A stretch of DNA of 64,000 nt from Accumulibacter sp031732795 (GCA_031732795.1 JAVMKC010000031.1:69828-133827), one strand, 5' to 3'; positions 46,255 to 55,433 are shown, numbered from the stretch's first letter. The notes: a model not told the origin generated them from the sequence alone. Program-made: numbers and translations.

Positions 46255-46281
46255 ATGTGGGGACGGGTCGCGCCAATTCAA
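46255..46281 (-). promoter_or_regulatory. Sigma-32 (RpoH) heat-shock promoter of clpB
   Basis: On the minus strand TTGAAT (46281-46276) is followed after 13 bases by CCCCACAT (46262-46255), close to the RpoH consensus CTTGAAA-N13-15-CCCCATNT. Transcription would start about 25 bases upstream of the clpB ATG. Confidence 0.78.
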
Positions 46282-46330
46282 CGCTAGGAAAAAATATTCG
46301 GTTAATTGTTGATTTAAAATTTTCATAGCG

Positions 46331-46358
46331 ATCTTTGTCGGTATAGACCAACAAAGAT
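46331..46358. promoter_or_regulatory. 28-bp interrupted palindrome between clpB and the diguanylate cyclases
   Basis: Arms ATCTTTGT (46331-46338) and ACAAAGAT (46351-46358) are perfect, and GGT/ACC pairs inside around an ATAG centre, with a single C/A mismatch between the two blocks. There is no T-run, so a protein-binding operator or a transcript hairpin in the leader of the first cyclase gene is more likely than a terminator. It lies 50 bases upstream of the clpB -35 box and 153 bases before the cyclase start. Confidence 0.6.
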
Positions 46359-46510
46359 CAAGTGATATGAGGTTATTTCTGCTACATTCGCGCCATGTGC
46401 AGCCATGCATGCCGCTTTCGCCGAAAGGATCCGTTAGCGATTGTTCCGTGCTTTCTTGCGGCAATCGGCGTATGTCTGGTTGACTTTTTTTCCTCGAATT
46501 TCGGCGTGAA

Positions 46511-48406
46511 ATGAACCGAGGACTGCTTCGTCGCTCTGTCGAAGCCATAGTGCTTTTCTGGCTGCTGTTGTGCCATGGCTGGCCTGCCGTCGCTCAGTCG
46601 TTTCCCAAGACGGTACTGACTGCGCCAACCCAGGAAATCCTCATTCTCGAGAGCATGCGTCCTGGATTGTCAGAGGCCGACGTTCGACGTTCCGCGATTG
46701 TGCAGACGCTGGTCGATCATGGGATCAGTCGCAGCGATATCCGTGTTGAACACCTCGATCTGGACGTCAACCGAGACAGCTCGCACCGGACCAATCTGAT
46801 CAACATGCTGCAGCACAAGTTTGACGGCAGCCCTCTGGCACTGATCATTGCCGAGCAACGACCGGCGTACGATTTTCTCGCCATTGACGGTCGTCGCTTC
46901 CACCCACAGGTGCCAGTCCTGGCCATCGTTGATGACGATCGGTCGGCGCCGCCGACTTCCCGGCCGCGGGTCCACGTTCTTGAACACCACGACCTCGAGG
47001 CGACAGCGATGCTGGCTCTGCGTTTGTTGCCTCACACCCGTCATCTGGTCGTCGTGCGGGGTGAAGACGACAATCCTTTGGCCGTGCTCCACGCCATCCA
47101 GGCTGAAATCGATCATCTTTCACCCGCCCCGATCGTCGAATCGACAGCCGGTCTGGTCTATGAAGAGATGCTCGAGCGGATTGGCTCGCTGGGCAAAGGT
47201 AGCGTGGTGCTGTTCCCGGACGATTACGTTCGCGATCGCAGTGGCCGCCGTTTCATTTCCCAGGATGTTGCCGAAGCCGTCAAAAAAACTGCCAAGGTGC
47301 CGGTTTTCGGAACCCGGGATCTTTTCGTCCAACAGGGATTCCTTGGTGGGCGGGTGATCGACACCGCAGCTACCGGCCGGATGACGGCGCAGCTGGTTCT
47401 GGACCATCTCAACGGACGGTTGCCTTTATCCTCACAGGCATTGTCTTTTCCAGCCATCAGTCGAGACATGGTTGATTGGCAGCAGTTGCGGCGCTGGAAT
47501 GTGGCCCTGAAAAGGGTGCCGACCACCACTGTGTTGATCAATCGGCCTTTGACGCTCTGGCAACGTTATCCTGGTCAAATCCTCGGCGGGCTCATTGTCA
47601 GTGCGCTGATGACCTTTTTGGTTGTTGTGTTCGGGCAAAAACGACAATTGTTGAGTTTTCGGAATGTCCACTCCTTGGGGTTGGTCAGTGAAATGATGCT
47701 CGCCCCGGCCTGCGCTGAAGAACTCGAGGCGGCTAATCGTCGGTTGGCGATGCTGAGCCTTGTGGATGATTTGACCGGACTCGCCAACCGGCGCCATCTC
47801 GATCACATGCTGGCCCATGAGTCGCAGCGGGCCAATCGCAGTGGCCACCCGTTGTCCTTGATCATGGTCGATATCGATCACTTCAAAGCTTTCAACGATC
47901 GTTACGGTCATCTGGCGGGTGACGATTGCCTTCGGGTCGTGGCCGTGCTCTTGAGACAGATTTGCCAGCGTCCGGCCGATGTGGCTTGCCGTTTCGGTGG
48001 GGAGGAATTCCTGGTCATTTTGCCGGAAACTCCCTACGCAGGGGCTTTGAAACGCGCCCAAGCCCTCCAACGTGCGCTCGGCAAACGGGCGATCGATCAT
48101 GATGCCTCTCTGACCGAGAAGCACCTTACTTGCAGTATCGGTGTATTGACCAGCAGTTCACCGCCGGCACGAACACCTCGGGAGTTACTGAGTCTGGTCG
48201 ATGCACAGCTTTATCAAGCCAAGAACAACGGCCGCAACACCATTCGCGCCGCCAATTTGAGTCACCCCTTGCCCGACCAGGCGGCCGAGATTTTTGCCCT
48301 TGCCCGTCAATCATGTCGTGAAGACGGATCGACACGTCCGTTGAGACCCGATTGGCCGTCGAAACCGGAAGCCCTGGTTGCCGCCGGAAAAGCCATTCCC
48401 GGTTAA
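46511..48406 (+). CDS. Diguanylate cyclase with periplasmic ABC-substrate-binding-type sensor
   Basis: The 631-residue protein has a signal peptide or anchor (about 10-28), a periplasmic domain of two Rossmann-like lobes (about 40-345; PF04392-type ABC substrate-binding protein), one membrane helix (about 357-380) and a GGDEF domain. The active site is GGEEF at residues 496-500, with an RPAD inhibitory site at 487-490, exactly five residues upstream. It should synthesise cyclic di-GMP under ligand control and feedback inhibition. An unusual C-terminal tail of about 55 residues follows GGDEF. It is the first of two paralogous genes. Confidence 0.92.
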   Translation: MNRGLLRRSVEAIVLFWLLLCHGWPAVAQSFPKTVLTAPTQEILILESMRPGLSEADVRRSAIVQTLVDHGISRSDIRVEHLDLDVNRDSSHRTNLINMLQHKFDGSPLALIIAEQRPAYDFLAIDGRRFHPQVPVLAIVDDDRSAPPTSRPRVHVLEHHDLEATAMLALRLLPHTRHLVVVRGEDDNPLAVLHAIQAEIDHLSPAPIVESTAGLVYEEMLERIGSLGKGSVVLFPDDYVRDRSGRRFISQDVAEAVKKTAKVPVFGTRDLFVQQGFLGGRVIDTAATGRMTAQLVLDHLNGRLPLSSQALSFPAISRDMVDWQQLRRWNVALKRVPTTTVLINRPLTLWQRYPGQILGGLIVSALMTFLVVVFGQKRQLLSFRNVHSLGLVSEMMLAPACAEELEAANRRLAMLSLVDDLTGLANRRHLDHMLAHESQRANRSGHPLSLIMVDIDHFKAFNDRYGHLAGDDCLRVVAVLLRQICQRPADVACRFGGEEFLVILPETPYAGALKRAQALQRALGKRAIDHDASLTEKHLTCSIGVLTSSSPPARTPRELLSLVDAQLYQAKNNGRNTIRAANLSHPLPDQAAEIFALARQSCREDGSTRPLRPDWPSKPEALVAAGKAIPG

Positions 48407-48417
48407 GGGCCGCATTG

Positions 48418-50175
48418 ATGGCCGGCAAAGGAAATGGGCGGTATCGAGATCGCGGATTGCTCTGGGTTTTGCTGATCGGCTTGTTGACCGGTATCGGTTA
48501 TTTTTCCTTGGCGCAATCGGCCCACAAGCCGAACGATGAGATTGCCGTTTTTTTCAGCGAACGTGCCGGCCTTCCGATCACCGATACCATTCAAAACGCG
48601 CTTTCAGAAGCCATGCTGGCTGACGGTATCCAGCGCGAAGAGCTCTTCGTCGATTACCTCGATCTGGCGAGAACCGCGGATAATCACCAACGTCACGAAC
48701 TCGTCGCGTTGCTCAAACACAAATTCGCCAAACGCCAATTCGGTTTGATCATTGCGGTTCATCGCCGGGCCTACGAATTCCTGGTGACTGAGGGACCAGA
48801 GTTGTTTTCGTCAACACCGCTGATCGCCTGGGCCGGCTCGGTGAATGAACCTACGGTGGTCGATCGCCCTGGTCTGCGTATCCAGGAGAACCCATCGCCT
48901 CGGCTGACCATCGATTTGGCGTTACGTCTATTTCCGCAGACGCGCCACTTGTTGATCGTCACCGGAGTCGATGATCCGCTGTTTCCTTACCTTCGCGAGT
49001 TGAAAAGCAACCTCGGGATTCTCCCTGCCCGATTGACCGTCGAATTCACCGACGATAAAAGTTTCGAACAGACGCTGGCTCGCGTCGCCGAGTTGCCTAC
49101 AGACAGCGTGGTGATCTTCGGCACCTATTGGCGCGGGGCCGACGGACGTGCGATCACTCCGATCGAAGCCGCTCAGCATGTGGCCGCGAAAGCGCGCGTC
49201 CCGGCGTTCGCCGTTACCTGGGATGGTGACATCGGTCAAGGTTTTCTCGGCGGTTATGTCGTCGATCCCGTGGCTACGGCGCGTATCATCGCTGCCGCCG
49301 CCACCGAACACATGACCGGCAAGCGCGTCCTCTCCGCGCCGATGACGGTGTTACCCGCGGCGGGTGGGTTTGTCTTCGATTGGCGGCAGATGCAGCGCTG
49401 GGGAATCGATACCAGTGCGCTGCCGTCCGACAGCCGGATCATCAACCGGCCGTTGCCGTTCTGGCAATCGGACCGCAATGCCCTGGCACTGATCATCTGC
49501 GCTGTTCTGACAGTTGGTTTGCTATGGTCACGGAGAAATAATCACCTCGTTGGTGTGTCGATGAAGGGAGACGATCACGATCGGCGGCGCAGCGATCAAT
49601 TGATGATCGCCAACCGCCAGTTGATACAGTTGAGCTTCGTAGACGAGTTGACCGGGCTCGCCAATCGGCGCCGACTCGACGATCTGCTGACACAAGAGTG
49701 CCAACGCGCCAACCGCTCCGGCCAGCCCTTGTCATTGATCATGATCGATGTCGACCATTTCAAGGCGTTCAACGATACCTATGGACACTTGGCCGGTGAT
49801 GATTGCCTCAGAGCGCTTGCCGAGATCTTCCGTAGCCTGGTCCAGCGTCCAGCCGATTTGGCGAGTCGATTTGGTGGCGAAGAGTTTCTGCTGATTCTGC
49901 CGGAAACTCCGCATCACGGCGCCATTGAAATCGTGTACGCCTTGCATGCCGCTATCGCCAAAAGTGCGATTCCCCATCTTGCCTCACCGACGGCACCACA
50001 AATCACCTGCAGCAGTGGCGTTCTGACCACCCAAGCCCCGCCGAATCGGCGCCCTCTCGAACTATTGGCGGAGGTTGACCGACAGCTCTATCGATCGAAG
50101 ACCGATGGACGCAATCGCTATACCGCGTTGGACCTCAGCTCCACCGCAATCGATGCGACCGGATCATCCTCCTGA
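48418..50175 (+). CDS. Diguanylate cyclase, tandem paralogue
   Basis: ATG 48418, 11 bases after the first cyclase stop, gives 585 residues; the longer frame would overlap that gene with non-conserved sequence. It has an anchor helix (about 14-33), a periplasmic binding domain like that of the first gene (LALRLFPQTRHLLIV corresponds to LALRLLPHTRHLVVV), a helix (about 366-385) and GGEEF at 486-490 with RPAD at 477-480. The GGDEF cores are nearly identical, the sensor domains much less so. This is a tandem duplication that has diverged in ligand recognition. Confidence 0.92.
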   Translation: MAGKGNGRYRDRGLLWVLLIGLLTGIGYFSLAQSAHKPNDEIAVFFSERAGLPITDTIQNALSEAMLADGIQREELFVDYLDLARTADNHQRHELVALLKHKFAKRQFGLIIAVHRRAYEFLVTEGPELFSSTPLIAWAGSVNEPTVVDRPGLRIQENPSPRLTIDLALRLFPQTRHLLIVTGVDDPLFPYLRELKSNLGILPARLTVEFTDDKSFEQTLARVAELPTDSVVIFGTYWRGADGRAITPIEAAQHVAAKARVPAFAVTWDGDIGQGFLGGYVVDPVATARIIAAAATEHMTGKRVLSAPMTVLPAAGGFVFDWRQMQRWGIDTSALPSDSRIINRPLPFWQSDRNALALIICAVLTVGLLWSRRNNHLVGVSMKGDDHDRRRSDQLMIANRQLIQLSFVDELTGLANRRRLDDLLTQECQRANRSGQPLSLIMIDVDHFKAFNDTYGHLAGDDCLRALAEIFRSLVQRPADLASRFGGEEFLLILPETPHHGAIEIVYALHAAIAKSAIPHLASPTAPQITCSSGVLTTQAPPNRRPLELLAEVDRQLYRSKTDGRNRYTALDLSSTAIDATGSSS

Positions 50176-50220
50176 TTTCCTTTGATCAACCCTTGCTGAC
50201 GAAAAGATAGGCCGCGAAAA

Positions 50221-50265
50221 GGGCACTGGCGGAAAGGGCACTGGCGGAAAGGGGCTGGCAGAAAG
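50221..50265. repeat. 15-bp tandem repeat downstream of the second cyclase
   Basis: GGGCACTGGCGGAAA is present twice exactly (50221-50235, 50236-50250) and a third time in decayed form (GGGGCTGGCAGAAAG). It lies in the 166-base gap between the cyclase gene and the convergent nitronate monooxygenase-like gene. Confidence 0.85.
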
Positions 50266-50341
50266 TAAGGCCGTACCGCGAGTCGACAGACCACGGTTTC
50301 CGCTTTCAAGGAGCAAGGCAGCGGTCAGGGACGAGACGATT

Positions 50342-51589
50342 TCAGTCCGGTGGCAGAGAAATCCTGCCGTCGGTGCTGAACTGGTAATCGTGGAAGATGT
50401 GTTCGGCAGGCAGTAATTGATAGCTGCCGTCGGCCAGTCGCCGCGAGGTGTCTTTCAGACGATAGGTGTAGTGTCCGCAGGTCCAGCAGTCGAAATTGCG
50501 CATCTGCGTACAAAGGCAGGTCTTGTCTTTCACCGAAAGGCGCTTGACGCCAGGATTGGCCGCCACTTCCCGGTTATAGGAATTGATGTACGCGCAGTTG
50601 CCGTTGCTGTCGAGCAGATAGCCGTAGGCTTCGCAGTTGGGACGGATGCCGTCGCCGATGGCCGGGCTGGTGGAGAGCATGCGCATCGGGTAGCCGGTTG
50701 GCGAGATCTGGTTGACCTCGATCTGATCCTCCGTGGCGGCGAAATAATGCTGCTTGACGTCGGCCGGCAGACCGCATTCGCGGGAAATGGTGAACCGGGT
50801 CGCCACCTGGACCGCCGCGGCGCCATTGACGAGAAACGACACCGCATCGCTGCCGGTAAAGATGCCGCCTGCCGGAATCAAGGGGATATCGAGCTGCTCC
50901 TGCTGCAGATGACGGTGAATTTCGGCAAAAATCGTCGCCAGATCGTACTGAGCCCAATCCATGCCGAAGCCGAGGTGTCCGCCGGCCAGCGGCCCTTCGA
51001 TGACCACATAGTCAGGCAGGCGATTGCAGCGCGCGGTCTTGCGCAGGAACAACTGCAAGGCGCGTAACGATGAAACGATGATCCCGAGTTTGGCGTCACG
51101 AAAACGCGGATGATCTTCGATCAAGGCGAAGGATCCGAGATGCAGACCGGCGGCCAGGGTGATGCCATCGGCGCCGGCGTCGAGCGCATTGGCCATCCGT
51201 ACTTGCAGCGTTTCACGCGGCGCGTTCATCGTCAGCTTTTCCATGCAATTGACGAAGATCAGTCCGTCGCCGCGCTTGGCTTCCATGGTCCGGCCGACGT
51301 GCATCCGAGTCGCTTCGGCGAGTTGGCCGAGATCGAAACGGACGATCGACTTGTCGGAATTGCTGACGTTGAATTTGTACTGCCGGAGTTTGTCCTTGAC
51401 GAACTTGGCATTGAAACGCCGATCGGCGACCGTATTGACCATTGCGTCGGAAATGTGGCCGATGCCGCCGAGACGGGCCGCTTCCAGCGCCAATTCGGCG
51501 GTCGAAATGTCCACTCCCATGCCGCCAATGACGATCGGCACCAGTTCCTTCTGGCCAAAACGCAGGCGGAAATCATCAACGCAATTCAT
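50342..51589 (-). CDS. Nitronate monooxygenase-like FMN protein with C-terminal Cys motif
   Basis: ATG 51589 has GGAAAGGG upstream and gives 415 residues. The TIM barrel (VIGGMGVDIST to about 300) has GPLAGGHLGFG and GGIFTGSDAV of the 2-nitropropane dioxygenase/FabK/DUF-type FMN family, including the His of GGHLG. A C-terminal extension of about 100 residues contains CLCTQMRNFDCWTC (CxC-x7-CxxC), which could bind a metal or iron-sulfur cluster and is not part of a standard nitronate monooxygenase. The enzyme therefore may have a different reaction. It is monocistronic on the minus strand. Confidence 0.82.
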   Translation of the reverse strand: MNCVDDFRLRFGQKELVPIVIGGMGVDISTAELALEAARLGGIGHISDAMVNTVADRRFNAKFVKDKLRQYKFNVSNSDKSIVRFDLGQLAEATRMHVGRTMEAKRGDGLIFVNCMEKLTMNAPRETLQVRMANALDAGADGITLAAGLHLGSFALIEDHPRFRDAKLGIIVSSLRALQLFLRKTARCNRLPDYVVIEGPLAGGHLGFGMDWAQYDLATIFAEIHRHLQQEQLDIPLIPAGGIFTGSDAVSFLVNGAAAVQVATRFTISRECGLPADVKQHYFAATEDQIEVNQISPTGYPMRMLSTSPAIGDGIRPNCEAYGYLLDSNGNCAYINSYNREVAANPGVKRLSVKDKTCLCTQMRNFDCWTCGHYTYRLKDTSRRLADGSYQLLPAEHIFHDYQFSTDGRISLPPD

Positions 51590-51745
51590 CAAACCCTTTC
51601 CCAACTTCGATCGGCGGATGCGGCTCGCTCGACAAAGTGCCGAGAAATCATCACCAGCCCGACATTATCGCTCATCGCCAGACCTTGCGCTCGGCGCAGG
51701 GGCGAAATCGTATGCAGATTCCTCCTGCCAAGACTTGGAAGCCGA

Positions 51746-52684
51746 TCAGAGGGCCAGCAAGGTCAGTACCAGTGGCGTGGTCAGCGCGGCCAGCGCGGTT
51801 GACAACACCAGACTGCTGGCCACCGGCCCCTCCAACGCGTTGAACTGCCTGGACATCAGATAAACATTGACTCCCACGGCCAAAGAGGCCAGCAGGACGA
51901 CCACTCGAGTTTCCATCGTCGGCAGACCGATGGCCCGTGCCAGCAACCAGACGATCAGCGGCTGGACGCCGAGTTTCATCGTCGTGATCGCCATGCTGAT
52001 CCGCCAGCCATCGAACACCCCATATTCGGCCAGTCCCATGCCGAGGGCGATCAGTGCCAAAGGCGCCGCCGCTTGGCCAAGCATGGTCAAGGGCTGATCG
52101 ATCAGCGCTGGCAGCGGCCAACGCGTCAGACCGAACAAAGACCCGGAGAGGATGCCGGCGACGATCGGGTTGGTCAGCACACCACGCGCCGTCTTGCCGA
52201 AACCGCGTAGGGAGAAACTGCCGTGCCGCGCCCATTCGACCGAAATGGTCACCAGTGTCCATAGAATCAGGGCATTGAATACCAGCACCAAAGCCACCGA
52301 AGGCACCGCCGCATCGCCGAGAGCGACTTTCGCCAGTGGCAGCCCGAGCAACACATTATTGGAAAACACCCCGCCGAGAGCGAATACCGACTGGCTGACC
52401 CCGTCGAGCGCGAACAGACGCCAGGCCAGCAATCGACCGATGACGAAGACGATCAGGCAACCGCCGAAGAACGCGGCCAACAAACGGACATCGACTGGCG
52501 GCAGGCGCGACAGATCGCTCATCAGACGAAAAAGCATCGCCGGCAGAGCCACAGAAAAAACGAAACGCGAAAGTTGTTCGGACATCGCCCGTGGCCAGCC
52601 GAAGCCGCGCATCAGCAGATAGCCGACCAGCACCAGCACGAACAAGGGCGCTGCCATGTCGACGTGATGCAAAAATGTCTGCAC
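51746..52684 (-). CDS. AEC (auxin efflux carrier) family transporter
   Basis: About ten membrane helices in two halves separated by a hydrophilic loop identify the AEC/BART family; LFVLVLVGYLLMRGFGWPRAMSEQLSRFVFSVALPA is its N-terminal hairpin (about 14-48 from this start). The GTG at 52684 keeps the start clear of the preceding acyltransferase gene; an upstream frame to 52798 would overlap it by 53 bases. Members export or import carboxylates and amino-acid derivatives. No substrate can be told from sequence. Confidence 0.83.
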   Translation of the reverse strand: MQTFLHHVDMAAPLFVLVLVGYLLMRGFGWPRAMSEQLSRFVFSVALPAMLFRLMSDLSRLPPVDVRLLAAFFGGCLIVFVIGRLLAWRLFALDGVSQSVFALGGVFSNNVLLGLPLAKVALGDAAVPSVALVLVFNALILWTLVTISVEWARHGSFSLRGFGKTARGVLTNPIVAGILSGSLFGLTRWPLPALIDQPLTMLGQAAAPLALIALGMGLAEYGVFDGWRISMAITTMKLGVQPLIVWLLARAIGLPTMETRVVVLLASLAVGVNVYLMSRQFNALEGPVASSLVLSTALAALTTPLVLTLLAL

Positions 52685-52745
52685 GGTCTGGTTTGGCGTC
52701 AATGGAATGGCCAGGCGCTCGCCACCGGCTGATCGAATACCACGA

Positions 52746-54125
52746 TCAACAGCGAACCGAACGTTCGAGATCGTCGAACGCTTCGCCGACATAGCCACTC
52801 AGACGCTCCAGATGAGGGAGTTCGTCAGTGGCGATCAGCCCGAAGAACAGTCGCCCAGCATAGCTGAACAAGGTGATGTTGAGCAGGTTTCCGGGAGGCA
52901 AGGTGCTGATCGGATGCAATTCCTCGAGCCGGGCGCCGCGCAGATAAATGAAATCCGCCGGTCCCGGTACGTTCGAAATCAGGGTGTTGCCGGCAGGCGG
53001 CAGGTAATTGCTCAGCCGGAACATTTCGGCCAGTTGACCGATCAACGCAGTGATCACGGTGTAGGACTCGATCGCTTCGGGTTCGACACTGTCGATCATC
53101 GAACGCACGTTGCGCAGGGAAAAGCCGATGTTGCGCAAACGCACGTACGGGTCGTCGGTTGGTTCGGACAACTGCACTTGAATGATGCCGATCTTGTTGC
53201 CGCTCCGGGTGTCGCCGGCCTGACGCAGGTTGACCGGCATCTGGATGGTGATCGGCCGTTGCAATTCGACCCCTTCATCACGCAGGTAACGATGCAGTGC
53301 GCCATCCAGGCAGGTCAACGCGACGTGGTTCAGCGTCGAACGCGTTTGCCCACAGATGGCCCGGACCCGGTCCATCGTCACGCAGGCGGTAGCGAACTGA
53401 CGACCCGCGGTGACTTGTCCGGTCAAGGGAGTCCGTCGATCGGCGACAAAGGGCAAGGAAATGGCGTTGCGGGTCAGCTTGGTGCTTTCGAGCAGCATCA
53501 TGGCCGACAAACGTGCCAGACTGAGCAAATGCCTGCCGGCCCCGAAACATTTGGCGAGCAAGGAGCGGGCTGTTTGCTCCTGCCGTTCCTTTTCCTGCTC
53601 GTCGCGGTCTCGTCGCCTGTTCGACCACAGCGGCCGCAGTTCACGATCGTCAGCCGTTGCCGCCAGTGCTTCGACGGTCCAGCGGACCATGGTCACGCCA
53701 TCGGCACACGCATGATGCATTTTGACGTAAAGCGCAAAACGCGACTCGCTGAGTCCATCGATCAGGTGCACTTGCCATAATGGTCGCGACCGGTCGAGCA
53801 GCGGTTGATGGAGTTCGGCGACAAAAGCATAGACGTCGGGAAGAGTGCCCTTGCCACGAGGCAAGCGATGGTAAAACAGGTGTTCGTCGAGATTCACCGT
53901 CTCGCTCTCGCGCCAGACCGGCATGGCCGTCAGCGAAAACTGCAACACCCGGTTGTACGGAGGCTGCACCTCGGTGCTCGCCAAAAGGTCGCGATAAAGA
54001 TCTCGGGCGAATCCCGCTTTGGCACCGTTTGGCCGCTTGAAGATCAGCAGGCCGCCGACATGTTTCGGACTGGCCGCTGATTCGGCGATGATGAACCCGA
54101 GATCGAGCAGAGATAGTTTGTGCAT
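52746..54125 (-). CDS. Wax ester synthase/diacylglycerol acyltransferase (WS/DGAT)
   Basis: The ATG at 54125 begins MHKLSLLDLGF and gives 459 residues. HHACADG is the catalytic HHxxxDG motif (about residue 135), and NVPGPADFIYLRGARL is the second family block. The enzyme transfers fatty acyl groups from acyl-CoA to long-chain alcohols or diacylglycerol for neutral lipid storage. The next upstream gene, a LysR regulator on the same strand, ends 58 bases before it. Frames upstream of 54125 overlap that gene and are not used. All catalytic residues are present. Confidence 0.9.
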   Translation of the reverse strand: MHKLSLLDLGFIIAESAASPKHVGGLLIFKRPNGAKAGFARDLYRDLLASTEVQPPYNRVLQFSLTAMPVWRESETVNLDEHLFYHRLPRGKGTLPDVYAFVAELHQPLLDRSRPLWQVHLIDGLSESRFALYVKMHHACADGVTMVRWTVEALAATADDRELRPLWSNRRRDRDEQEKERQEQTARSLLAKCFGAGRHLLSLARLSAMMLLESTKLTRNAISLPFVADRRTPLTGQVTAGRQFATACVTMDRVRAICGQTRSTLNHVALTCLDGALHRYLRDEGVELQRPITIQMPVNLRQAGDTRSGNKIGIIQVQLSEPTDDPYVRLRNIGFSLRNVRSMIDSVEPEAIESYTVITALIGQLAEMFRLSNYLPPAGNTLISNVPGPADFIYLRGARLEELHPISTLPPGNLLNITLFSYAGRLFFGLIATDELPHLERLSGYVGEAFDDLERSVRC

Positions 54126-54183
54126 GGTTCTTCGCCCTTGCGCTACCGGTAGCAGCGACCGGTAGCCGGAAAAATATCTGCGA

Positions 54184-55140
54184 CTAATTTTCAGGCACTT
54201 TCGTCGCTTCGGTGACCAGCCAGCGACGAAAGATACTGACGATCGGACGATCGGCGATTGCCTCGGGAACGACCAGATAATACGCTTGCGCCCGGCGGAT
54301 GACGATGTCGAAGGGTTTCGCCAAGCGGCCGGCGTGCACCTCCGCCGCCACCAGCGGAATCGATGCCAGTGCGACGCCCACACCATCGACCGCTGCGGAG
54401 AGCACCAGCCCGGGGTCGCTGAAATGCGTTCCGGCTTCGGGCGGGATCTCGCCGACGCCCGCCAGTTGCAACCATTCAGCCCACTTCGGGCGGTCCATCG
54501 ACTCGCTGATCGATTCGTCGTGCAACAGATGGTGCCGCCGCAGATCGGCCGGCGTATTCAGTGGCCGCATCCCGTAAAGTAGTCGCGGGCTGCAGACCGG
54601 CGTGTAGGTCGGAGAAAACAGATAATCGACCCGACAACCGGCATACTGGCCGCGACCGAAGCGGATAAAGACCTCGCTCTCATCGTCTCGAACGTCGAGG
54701 TCTTCGAGACCGGTGACACCAATCGCTTCGGAAGTATCGATCGTCTCCAGCGAAGCCGCCATGTGCAACTGGATTTCCGGATGCGCGGCGGTAAAGTCGG
54801 GCAAATGGCGAATCAACCAGCGATTGGCGAAAGCCGGCGGCGAAGTGACCAGCAATCGTCCTCGAGCTTCACGCGAGCGCGTACTCTCGATCGCCGCAGC
54901 AAAGCACTCCAGCCCTTCGCGGACCTTCGGCAGCATCGCCTTGCCTTCGCGGGTCAGTTCCAGTGCCCGTGTCAGACGATGGAACAGCGGAAAGCCCAGA
55001 TACTCCTCCAGACCATGAATTTGGTGGCTGACCGCTGTCGGCGTCACCGACAGCTCGACGCCGGCTTCCTTGAAACTGAGATGACGAGCGGCCACTTCGA
55101 AAGCGCGCAGCGAGTTCAGTGGAGGCAGACGGTAGGGCAT
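54184..55140 (-). CDS. LysR-family regulator, GcvA-like
   Basis: The 318-residue protein has an N-terminal winged helix (PPLNSLRAFEVAARHLSFKEAG with recognition helix TPTAVSHQIHGLEEYLG, about 5-50) and a periplasmic-binding-like effector domain (about 95-310). The N-terminal sequence is closest to the GcvA/TrpI branch. It is followed, on the same strand, by the acyltransferase gene after 58 bases, and may regulate that unit or the small divergent gene at 55251. The effector is unknown. Confidence 0.9.
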   Translation of the reverse strand: MPYRLPPLNSLRAFEVAARHLSFKEAGVELSVTPTAVSHQIHGLEEYLGFPLFHRLTRALELTREGKAMLPKVREGLECFAAAIESTRSREARGRLLVTSPPAFANRWLIRHLPDFTAAHPEIQLHMAASLETIDTSEAIGVTGLEDLDVRDDESEVFIRFGRGQYAGCRVDYLFSPTYTPVCSPRLLYGMRPLNTPADLRRHHLLHDESISESMDRPKWAEWLQLAGVGEIPPEAGTHFSDPGLVLSAAVDGVGVALASIPLVAAEVHAGRLAKPFDIVIRRAQAYYLVVPEAIADRPIVSIFRRWLVTEATKVPEN

Positions 55141-55250
55141 ATGGCTGAAATTTTCTCACGTATCGACTGATTTTTCATCGTTTGTCGTCCGGTTGTGAGC
55201 ATCTTAAAGTGGGGATGTAGTCAATAACCGGCAACCCAAGGAAGGCTGAA

Positions 55251-55433
55251 ATGAAAACCGAACTGTCCCGCGAACAAATCCTCAGTACTGTTGCGCGTGC
55301 CCGTCAACAACGTAGCTTGGCCGCAGGCGAATTCTGGGCCAACACGATCCGCAGTGGTCTGGCTCGGCTTGGCCACTCCATCGATCAGTCGTTGCACATT
55401 TTGTTGATGTCGCCGACCACGCGTCATCGTTAA
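55251..55433 (+). CDS. Small conserved-looking hypothetical protein
   Basis: A 60-residue basic frame starts MKTELSREQILSTVARARQQ. AAGGAAG lies six bases before the ATG. It divides from the LysR gene start by 110 bases. The sequence is helical and basic, with a Leu-rich segment and an MSPTTRHR end, as in several small proteobacterial DUF1127-like proteins, but no family can be named. Codon usage and the ribosome site make it a real gene in my judgement. The LysR regulator is a natural candidate for control. Confidence 0.55.
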   Translation: MKTELSREQILSTVARARQQRSLAAGEFWANTIRSGLARLGHSIDQSLHILLMSPTTRHR

